From positions 1-48,644 of the forward strand of contig CAKSZS010000014.1 in the NCBI GenBank assembly GCA_934525845.1: a stretch of DNA of 48,644 nucleotides, given 5' to 3'. This document shows positions 42,347 through 48,644 of the stretch, piece after piece. Source of the DNA: an uncultured Faecalibacterium sp. GTDB lineage: Bacteria > Bacillota > Clostridia > Oscillospirales > Ruminococcaceae. The translations under genes were made by a program, and so were the position numbers. Every line of letters begins with the position of its first letter. Within the stretch, counting starts at the first letter, position 1. The notes beneath the pieces are model-generated. The model worked only from the letters and a program-made list of their open reading frames with translations, was not told the origin of the DNA and did no database searches.

Positions 42347-45181
42347 TTAACGAAGCTTTTTCAGGAAGCTCAGCACCTGATCCAGGATGCCCTTCGGCAC
42401 CGGCGGCGTGACCACTTCCGGATGCAGCGCGGCTTTCTTCGGAGCTTCCGGACGGGATGCAGGCCGCTCCGCCTGTCGGGTTTCCGGTCTCGGTGCCTGC
42501 CGGGGCGCCCCTGCCTTTGCAGCAGGCTCCGGCGGGATCGGGGTAGGCTTCGGCTTTTCCATCATCCTGAGCAGCGGATCGTAGTACTCTTTATCCTCCA
42601 CTTCGCTCTCCGGCTGTGCCAGCGCGGTGAAGTCCACTTCCACCGGGCGCGGCTTTTCCTCCTGTACCGGGGCAGGCTCCTCTTCCTCTTCCGCATCCGG
42701 TTCAAACCATTCCGGCGGCACTGCCGGAGCGGCAGGCTCCGCCTGTTCCGGCTCTGCGGGCTGCGCCGAAGCTTCCGGTACCGGTTCATCCGGCTGCTTT
42801 TCTTCCGGAACTTCCGGCCCTCCTTCCGGGGCTGCAGGCTCCGCAGGGACAGCTGCCGCGATCTTCTCCGTGACCGGGAAAAGATCCGCTTCCTCCGGAT
42901 CCGGAAGACGTTCCGGTTTGAGCAGTGTGATCGGTTCCGGTTCCTCTGCAGCGGGCAGCTCTTCCGGTCCGGTGGGCTGTTCCGGAATTGCTTCTGCCGG
43001 AGCAGCAGATTCCGGCTCTGCCGCAAGCGCTGCAGGCGTTTCCGGCCGTACTTCTGCCGGGAACGTCTCCGGCGCTGTGCGTACCCAGGGCGTTTCCGCC
43101 GGGTCCGGCTCCTGCCAGTCGCTGCGCAGGAGATCGTACATTCCCATCTGACCGTTGACCAGCGGTTCTCCCTCCGCAGGCTTGACCTTCTGGTAGCTGC
43201 CGTCTGCCCGCATCTCCCGGGCGTTCACGTTGTCGTGCAGCTGCAGCTGCAGGATGTCGGTCAGTTTCTTCACCAGCACGGGGTCTTCCACCCGGACGCC
43301 CACTTCCACGCGGCACTCGGTGTTGCGGGTAAGGAAGTCGCCGGACGCGATGTAGATGCGGGTGTGCACGCCGTCATAGAAGCTGTAGATGCGGCCATGT
43401 TCCAGGTAGCGGCCCACCAGACTGCGGATGTGCAGATTCTCGGTCTTGCCGGGAACCTCGGCGCGCACACAGCAGATGCCGCGCACGATCATATCGATGC
43501 GCACGCCGGCGCAGCTGGCTTCCTGCAGCTTCAGGATAATGTCCCGGTCGCTGATGGAGTTGTTTTTCAGGATCATGGACGCCGGACGGCCCATGCGGGC
43601 AGCGGCGATGACATGGTCCATCTCTTCCAGCAGCACGCTCTTGAAGCGCAGCGGCGCCACCAGCATTTTGTCGCTTTCCTCGGTAAGCTGCTGCACAGCC
43701 AGATTGCGGAACACCTTGGACGCCTCTTCGCCGATGGCCTCATCCGCCGTGATGAAGGAATAATCCGTGTACAGCTCACTGGTCTTCTCGTTGTAATTGC
43801 CGGTACCGATCTGGGTGATATAAGCGTACCCCTCCCTGCCCTTGCGGGTGATGAGGGTGAGCTTGGAGTGCACTTTGTAATCATCGAAGCCGTAAATGAC
43901 GGTGCAGCCGGCGCTTTCCAGCTGCTTGGACCAGTCAATGTTGTTCTGCTCGTCAAAGCGGGCGCGCAGTTCCACCAGCGCCACCACTTCCTTGCCGTTT
44001 TCGGCGGCTTCCATCAGGGCCTGCACGATCTGGGACTCCCGTGCCATGCGGTACAGGGTCATCTTGATGGAGATGACGTCCGGGTCGTGGGCAGCATTTT
44101 TCAGCATTGCGATAAACGGCCGGATGGACTGATACGGATAGCTCAACAGTACATCGTGCTTCTGCACCGTTGCAGCCAGATCGTAGTCCGGCGGCGGCAG
44201 CATGGGCCGCGCGGCAGGATAAAACAGCCCCGGATGGTCCTCTGCATCCATGCGGCCGGTAAGTTTGTAGAAAAAGCTCAGATCCAGCGGGCTTTTCTGC
44301 ACGAACACCCGCTTGTGGGTCAGTTCCAGCCGGCTGCACAGCAGCTGTGTCACTTCCGGTGCTGCCGCCGGGGTGATCTGCAGGCGCACCGCGGCCAGCT
44401 TGCGGCGGCGCTTGAGCAGCTCGGTCATGATCTCGCGGTAATCGATGTCATGATCCATCATGCCTTCCTTGACATCAATGTCCGCATTGCGGGTGACCCG
44501 GAACAGGCACTTTTCGAGGATGGTCTCCTTGCCGAAGATGCTGGACGCATAGTGCAGCACCAGCTCTTCCACCAGTGCAAACTGCGTCTCGCCGTCCTTT
44601 TTCACGAAGTGCAGGCGTTCCATCTGGCTGGAAATGGGAATGATGCCCAAGCTCCGGGTGTTGGGGTGCTTTTCCTTGAGCAGCACGCCCAGATAGATCT
44701 CCTGATTGCGCAGGAACGGGAACGGATGACGGTTGTCCACGATCTGCGGGCTGAGGATGGGGAACAGTTCGGTCTGGAAATACTTCTTCCAGAAGTGTTC
44801 TTCTTCCTTGGTCAGGTGGTCAAAATCTACCTTGCGGTAGCCGCAGTCCGCCAGTTCGGCCAGTGCCCGGGCATAGTATTTGTCGCATTCCTCCTGCAGC
44901 TGAGCGGTCTTGGGCATAATGGCGGCCAGCTGTTCTGCCGCGGTCATATTGGTCTTATTCTCGCGCTTGTCTTTCTTGCCCTTGTCCAGTGCCAGGTTGG
45001 CCCGCTCCTGCAGGGAGCCGACACGCACCATAAAAAATTCATCCAGATTGGAACCGTAAATGGCCAGAAACTTCACCCGTTCGGCCAAGGGTACGTTTTT
45101 GTCCTTGCCCAGTGCCAGGACGCGGCGGTTGAAATCCAGCCAGCTCAGTTCCCGGTTGATAAAGATGGTCTCATCACTCAT
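42347..45181 (-). CDS. ppk1: Polyphosphate kinase 1 with long acidic-proline C-terminal tail
   Basis: 944 aa; typical PPK1 is about 690-720. Residues 1-690 are a normal kinase: N-terminus FINRELSWLDFNRRVL, autophosphorylated His near 437 in DDYKVHSKLTLITRKG, second conserved His in YLEHGRIYSFYDG. It reversibly makes polyphosphate from ATP. Residues about 690-930 are low-complexity, rich in Pro, Glu and Ala, with EEEEEP near 835. The last 15 residues (KGILDQVLSFLKKLR) form a basic amphipathic helix. Start ATG follows GAGGAG. Monocistronic. Confidence 0.95.
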   Translation of the reverse strand: MSDETIFINRELSWLDFNRRVLALGKDKNVPLAERVKFLAIYGSNLDEFFMVRVGSLQERANLALDKGKKDKRENKTNMTAAEQLAAIMPKTAQLQEECDKYYARALAELADCGYRKVDFDHLTKEEEHFWKKYFQTELFPILSPQIVDNRHPFPFLRNQEIYLGVLLKEKHPNTRSLGIIPISSQMERLHFVKKDGETQFALVEELVLHYASSIFGKETILEKCLFRVTRNADIDVKEGMMDHDIDYREIMTELLKRRRKLAAVRLQITPAAAPEVTQLLCSRLELTHKRVFVQKSPLDLSFFYKLTGRMDAEDHPGLFYPAARPMLPPPDYDLAATVQKHDVLLSYPYQSIRPFIAMLKNAAHDPDVISIKMTLYRMARESQIVQALMEAAENGKEVVALVELRARFDEQNNIDWSKQLESAGCTVIYGFDDYKVHSKLTLITRKGREGYAYITQIGTGNYNEKTSELYTDYSFITADEAIGEEASKVFRNLAVQQLTEESDKMLVAPLRFKSVLLEEMDHVIAAARMGRPASMILKNNSISDRDIILKLQEASCAGVRIDMIVRGICCVRAEVPGKTENLHIRSLVGRYLEHGRIYSFYDGVHTRIYIASGDFLTRNTECRVEVGVRVEDPVLVKKLTDILQLQLHDNVNAREMRADGSYQKVKPAEGEPLVNGQMGMYDLLRSDWQEPDPAETPWVRTAPETFPAEVRPETPAALAAEPESAAPAEAIPEQPTGPEELPAAEEPEPITLLKPERLPDPEEADLFPVTEKIAAAVPAEPAAPEGGPEVPEEKQPDEPVPEASAQPAEPEQAEPAAPAVPPEWFEPDAEEEEEPAPVQEEKPRPVEVDFTALAQPESEVEDKEYYDPLLRMMEKPKPTPIPPEPAAKAGAPRQAPRPETRQAERPASRPEAPKKAALHPEVVTPPVPKGILDQVLSFLKKLR

Positions 45182-45266
45182 AACGCTCTCTCCTCTTTGG
45201 CCGCATCTGCGGCGGCAGCTTTCGTTCCAGAAGGATGTACTTTCTTCATTTTACCTGAAATCCGCC

Positions 45267-45306
45267 CAAAAGGAAAGCCCCCTGCAGGAAATATTGCAGG
45301 GGGCTT
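45267..45306 (-). terminator. Terminator of the lspA-rluD-HAD unit
   Basis: On the minus strand AAGCCCCCTGCA (45295-45306) pairs perfectly with TGCAGGGGGCTT (45275-45286), then TCCTTTTGG. Confidence 0.85.
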
Positions 45307-45316
45307 CACACAAATT

Positions 45317-46150
45317 TCAGGCCAGTTTTTCGGCATCCCGCACCATACGGTACAGCACTTCGGCTGCGGCACCGCCGCGGCTGTCGGTCAGCGTGACATT
45401 TTTGGCCGCCAGACGCAGTTCCGCCGGGGCATCCGCCGCAGCCGCACTGTCACCGGCGGCGCGCAGAAGTTCCAGCATGGGCATACTGCCCGCCAGCACC
45501 AGCACGTTTTCCGGATTGATGCCGGTGGGCATACACACAGCCTCCAGCATTTCCCGGCCGGTCACCTGCTTCGGGGTCAGCAGCAGCAGATCCGCCGCCG
45601 CACGCTCGCTCAGCATGGCGGTGGTGCTGTCCCCCAGTGCCCGCTCCAGCAGCGAGATCACCGGCAGGCTGCGGACATCCTGATACAGCAGGACGCGCAG
45701 GACTTCTTCCCGGCGGATGTCCGCCGCATTGGAGAGCAGGTACGGCGTCCATTCCTGCCGCAGATGCCGCTCCAGCGCATCGCTCATGCGGAGCACCCGG
45801 GTGGAGCCGTCCCGCATCTGCAGGGCGATGCCCACCCCGGCTGCGCTGGGCAGACGCTGCAGCAGGTCTTCGTCCTGATCGGCAAAGCTGCACAGCTGCC
45901 AGCGGGAGCCATCTGCAAAGTGATAGGCCATCGTACCGCCGCAGACCAGCGCCGGTGCCGACAGACGCACGCTGCCCAGCAGTGCCCGCACCGCCCGGGG
46001 CGTGCGCTGAGAGAAGACGGTGAGCTTGCCGCCGCGGCTGGAAAACAGCTGCAGGACGTCCCGGATCACCTGGGTCAGATTGCCGTCTGCGCCCAGCAGG
46101 AGGTTGTCCAGATCACAGATGACCAGGGTCGAATCCAACGATTGACTCAT
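45317..46150 (-). CDS. HAD-superfamily (Cof-like) protein, catalytically degenerate
   Basis: 277 aa from MSQSLDSTLVICDLDNLLLG, ATG overlapping the rluD stop (ATGA). Motif I keeps two aspartates (D13, D15: CDLDN), and FSQRTPRAVRALLG fits motif II. The region equivalent to motif IV (GDGxND) reads LAGSMPMLE without the acidic pair, so metal binding and phosphatase activity are doubtful. Overall layout resembles the Cof family of sugar-phosphate phosphatases. Could be a regulatory or binding protein. Confidence 0.75.
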   Translation of the reverse strand: MSQSLDSTLVICDLDNLLLGADGNLTQVIRDVLQLFSSRGGKLTVFSQRTPRAVRALLGSVRLSAPALVCGGTMAYHFADGSRWQLCSFADQDEDLLQRLPSAAGVGIALQMRDGSTRVLRMSDALERHLRQEWTPYLLSNAADIRREEVLRVLLYQDVRSLPVISLLERALGDSTTAMLSERAAADLLLLTPKQVTGREMLEAVCMPTGINPENVLVLAGSMPMLELLRAAGDSAAAADAPAELRLAAKNVTLTDSRGGAAAEVLYRMVRDAEKLA

Positions 46151-47079
46151 GTATTTTTCCTCCTCAGCGTTGCAAGAAAATTCGTGAAATACGCCGGCAG
46201 TTCGGAGTCGAACCGCAGGTGTTCCCCGGTAATGGGGTGGACAAAGCCCAGCGTTTTGGCGTGCAGGCACTGGCCGTGCAGGCTGGTGATGCAGTTGTGA
46301 GGGCCATACACCGGATCCCCTGCCACCGGGTGATGGATGGATGCCATATGCACACGGATCTGGTGGGTGCGGCCGGTCTTCAGACGGCATTCCAGCATGG
46401 TGAACTCGCCCAGACGTTCCAGCACCTTGTAGCCGGTGTAGGCGTACTTGGTGTGCGGCTCACTGGACGGATAAACCGCCATCTTCTTGCGGTCGGTCTT
46501 GCTGCGGCCCAGGTTGGACTCCACAAAGCCCTCGTCCTGCGCAAAGCCGCCGTACACAACGGTGTTGTAGGCGCGCTCCACGCTGTGCACCGCCATCTGC
46601 TGGGAAAGGCCGATGTGGGTGGCATCGTCCTTGGCCACCACCAGCAGGCCGCTGGTGTCCTTGTCGATGCGGTGCACGATGCCGGGGCGGATCTCCCCGC
46701 CGATACCGGACAGGCTGCCCTGGCAGTGCCACAGCAGCGCATTGACCAGCGTGCCGTCCGGGTTGCCGGGGGCCGGATGCACCACCATGCCCTTGGGCTT
46801 GTTGACCACCAGCAGGTGTTCGTCCTCATACACGATGTCCAGCGGGATCTCCTGCGGCACCGCCTCGATGGGCTTGGCGTCCGGGATCTCCAGCAGGATG
46901 GTATCTCCCGCCTTGAGCTTCAGGCTTTTGGCGACTGCCTTGCCGTTGCACTGCACATGGCCGTCCGCCACCAGTGCCTGCAGCGCACTGCGGGAAAGGC
47001 CGGTATCCTCCCCACTGAGAAACCGGTCGATGCGCTGGCCTGCCGTCTCCGGCTCTACGATAAATTCACGCTGTTCCAT
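46147..47079 (-). CDS. rluD: 23S rRNA pseudouridine synthase, RluD family
   Basis: 310 aa. N-terminal S4 RNA-binding domain (about 14-70), catalytic Asp near 139 in HRIDKDTSGLLVVAK, and RTHQIRVHM. Modifies uridines of 23S rRNA (RluD/RluC/RluA group; the exact positions are not readable). Starts 3 bp after the lspA stop with AAAGGAG inside lspA; the lspA-rluD order is common in Firmicutes. Confidence 0.94.
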   Translation of the reverse strand: MEQREFIVEPETAGQRIDRFLSGEDTGLSRSALQALVADGHVQCNGKAVAKSLKLKAGDTILLEIPDAKPIEAVPQEIPLDIVYEDEHLLVVNKPKGMVVHPAPGNPDGTLVNALLWHCQGSLSGIGGEIRPGIVHRIDKDTSGLLVVAKDDATHIGLSQQMAVHSVERAYNTVVYGGFAQDEGFVESNLGRSKTDRKKMAVYPSSEPHTKYAYTGYKVLERLGEFTMLECRLKTGRTHQIRVHMASIHHPVAGDPVYGPHNCITSLHGQCLHAKTLGFVHPITGEHLRFDSELPAYFTNFLATLRRKNT

Positions 47080-47082
47080 GCG

Positions 47083-47565
47083 TTACTCCTTTTTGGCGTC
47101 CTCGGGGCCGGCGTGGACCTCTTCCAGGAAAATTTCCAGCACCCAGAGGGCCACGCCCACACAGACGCAGATATCCGCAAAGTTGAACACTGCAAAGCGC
47201 ATGAACAGCGGATTGATGTAGTCCACCACCTGGCCGTTCAGCACCCGGTCGATCAGATTGCCGATGCCGCCGCCCAATACCAGAATCAGCGCAGCCTGCT
47301 GCAGGCGCTTGCCCCGGCTGCGGAAAAACAGCGCGTAGGCCACGAACAGCAGCGCAATGCTGGTGGCGATGATGAGGAACAGCTGTCTGCCGCTGAGCAT
47401 ACTGAACGCCATGCCCTGGTTGAGCACGAACCGCAGCTCCACCACATGAGGGATGAGCGGCATCGCGCCCACCGGCTGCAGCACGTTGGACGCCCACAGC
47501 TTGATGGCCTGGTCAATGCCCACCAGCGCCGCCACAGCGGCAAGATTGAAAAGAACAAACGCCAT
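47083..47565 (-). CDS. lspA: Lipoprotein signal peptidase
   Basis: 160 aa, four TM segments. Aspartic catalytic pair D106 (GNLIDRVLNG) and D131 (FNFADI). ATG behind GGGAG; an upstream open frame contains the ileS terminator and is not used. Cleaves prolipoprotein signal peptides after lipidation. Confidence 0.96.
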   Translation of the reverse strand: MAFVLFNLAAVAALVGIDQAIKLWASNVLQPVGAMPLIPHVVELRFVLNQGMAFSMLSGRQLFLIIATSIALLFVAYALFFRSRGKRLQQAALILVLGGGIGNLIDRVLNGQVVDYINPLFMRFAVFNFADICVCVGVALWVLEIFLEEVHAGPEDAKKE

Positions 47566-47591
47566 AGGATTCTCCCAAATTCTTATGATAC

Positions 47592-47623
47592 AAAACGGCG
47601 CTCCCCATGGTAAGGGAGCGCCG
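47592..47623 (-). terminator. Terminator of ileS
   Basis: On the minus strand CGGCGCTCCC (47614-47623) pairs perfectly with GGGAGCGCCG (47596-47605), then TTTTG. It separates ileS from lspA. Confidence 0.93.
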
Positions 47624-47657
47624 CCCTCAAAAACGATGTTGTTTCTGATGAAACGCG

Positions 47658-48644
47658 TTATGCTTCCACCACGGCAGCACAGCGTGCGCACAGGGTGGGA
47701 TGGGCTGCATGGGTGCCGATGTCTGCAGAGTACTTCCAGCAGCGCTCGCACTTCTCACCGGTGGCGTGTGCGGCAGCAACCCCCAGGCCTTCCACGGCGC
47801 TGGCAGCACCGCCTTCGCCCTTGACCAGCTCCACATGGGAGACGATCATCAGGTCGGCCAGCTCGTCCATGGGGATGCTGTTCAGCAGATCATAGACGGC
47901 ATCCTTGCAGTACAGGGTGACGGAAGCTTCCAGCGAAGCACCGATGGTCTTTTCGGCACGGGCCTGCTCCAGCACCTTCTTCACCTCGTCGCGCACGGCG
48001 ATAAGCTGTGCCCACTTTGCCTTGAAGGCATCGTCGGCAGCGTATGCACCGGCCTTGGGCATCTGCTCGAAGACCACATACTTGTTCATGCCCTCGGTCT
48101 TGGGCAGGAAGTCCCAGATCTCCTGGCTGGTGAAGCACAGGATGGGGGCGATGATCTTGTCCAGAGCCACCAGGATCTTGTACATGGTGGTCTGTGCTGC
48201 CTTGCGGCCCAGGCCGTTGGTGCAGTACAGACGATCCTTGGTGACATCCAGATAGAAGTTGGACATGGCCACGACGCAGAAGTTGTACACGGCGTGATAG
48301 ACCTTGTTGAAGTCATACACGGCATAGCCTGCGTTGGTGTTGGCGATCAGATCGTCCAGTGCGGCCAGTGCCCAGCGGTCGATCTCCTGCAGCTGGTCAT
48401 CTGCCACGCAGTCGGTGTTGGGATCGAAGCCGTCCAGGTTGCCCAGGATAAAGCGGGCGGTATTGCGGATCTTGCGGTAAGCCTCGCTCAGCTGCTTGAA
48501 GATGTTCTTGCCGGCACGCACGTCCACGGTGTAGTCGGAAGAAGCCACCCACAGGCGGATGATGTCTGCGCCGTAGTCCTTGATGATCTCGCTGGGCTCC
48601 ACGCCGTTGCCGGCGCTCTTGTGCATCTGCTTGCCCTGCTCGTC
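47658..48644 (-). CDS. ileS: Isoleucine--tRNA ligase, C-terminal part
   Basis: Partial: the 5' end is outside the window, 328 C-terminal residues are present. Begins at the KMSKS-type loop (GKQMHKSAGNGV), continues through the anticodon-binding domain (SEAYRKIRNTARFILGNL, MYKILVALDKIIAPILCFTSQEIW) and ends with a Zn finger CERCWKYS...CARC, typical of bacterial IleRS. Class I synthetase charging tRNA-Ile. Confidence 0.96.
   Translation of the reverse strand, partial: DEQGKQMHKSAGNGVEPSEIIKDYGADIIRLWVASSDYTVDVRAGKNIFKQLSEAYRKIRNTARFILGNLDGFDPNTDCVADDQLQEIDRWALAALDDLIANTNAGYAVYDFNKVYHAVYNFCVVAMSNFYLDVTKDRLYCTNGLGRKAAQTTMYKILVALDKIIAPILCFTSQEIWDFLPKTEGMNKYVVFEQMPKAGAYAADDAFKAKWAQLIAVRDEVKKVLEQARAEKTIGASLEASVTLYCKDAVYDLLNSIPMDELADLMIVSHVELVKGEGGAASAVEGLGVAAAHATGEKCERCWKYSADIGTHAAHPTLCARCAAVVEA

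Noticed and set aside
41936..46300. Open frame of about 1450 codons on the plus strand
   Set aside because: Lies antisense to ppk1 and neighbours; composition is Arg/Phe/His-rich shadow sequence, whereas the minus strand gives clear PPK1, HAD and M23 proteins.
1..48644. CRISPR arrays, tRNA/rRNA genes, insertion sequences, prophage
   Set aside because: No regularly spaced repeats, cloverleaf-like segments, transposase frames or terminal inverted repeats were seen on either strand.

Overview
The window looks like a chromosomal stretch from a GC-rich, low-redundancy member of the Clostridia, most like the Faecalibacterium/Oscillospiraceae (Ruminococcaceae) type. This is inferred from gene order and protein flavour: a T-box in front of pheS, the hprK-murB-rapZ-whiA-dnaE-pfkA run, a fused SecDF, clpP-clpX-tig together, the TIGR03960/DUF2344 radical-SAM pair, and GerA/SpoIVF-type sporulation proteins. 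No database was consulted. No tRNA, rRNA, IS element or CRISPR array was seen. Strong promoters repeatedly end in an extended -10 (TGC-TATAAT or TGC-TATACT).

Layout. 1-1422: pheS (minus) behind a phenylalanine T-box leader. 1441-2240: an AT-rich islet with a small secreted Cys/His protein, a ribbon-helix-helix protein and a truncated XRE regulator. 2236-3704: an MFS exporter behind a 14-codon leader peptide and a terminator/antiterminator switch, which is the most interesting regulatory element in the window. 3759-6660: uxuA-uxuB (hexuronate catabolism) behind a perfect inverted-repeat operator candidate. 6669-8021: a monocistronic A-type flavodiiron protein. 8072-16551 (minus): hprK, murB, rapZ, whiA, dnaE and separately promoted pfkA, linking carbon regulation, wall synthesis, division control and replication. 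16611-20613 (plus): a phosphate module (Na/Pi transporter with PhoU domain, PhoB-like regulator, PhoR-like kinase) behind repeated TTTACAT Pho-box-like motifs.

20562-24967: a gerAA-gerAB-gerAC operon (minus) divergent from a DUF421-DUF4363 pair (plus), with forespore sigma-G-like promoter elements between them. 24982-27823: secDF-nrdR. 27932-29212: an aspartate-type aminotransferase. 29436-33041: tig, clpP and clpX (protein folding and quality control). 33106-37852: lepB-rbgA-rnhB-yraN, then thrC and a metallophosphoesterase. 37955-38445: rplS with a structured leader. 38511-42062: a SpoIVFA/SpoIVFB-like protease pair followed by the TIGR03960 radical SAM protein and its DUF2344 partner. 42347-45181: polyphosphate kinase with a roughly 255-residue Pro/Glu/Ala-rich tail. 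45317-47565: lspA-rluD and a degenerate HAD protein. 47658-48644: the C-terminal part of ileS, running off the right edge.

Gene cooperation is mostly housekeeping. Translation genes (pheS, ileS, rplS, rbgA, rluD) and envelope or secretion genes (secDF, lepB, lspA, murB) are interleaved with a phosphate/polyphosphate theme (Pho module, ppk1) and a sporulation/germination theme (gerA, spoIVF-like, DUF421/DUF4363). If the host is a Faecalibacterium-type organism, usually described as non-sporulating, the intact-looking sporulation genes deserve attention. Many genes overlap by 4 bp (ATGA or GTGA), indicating tight translational coupling.
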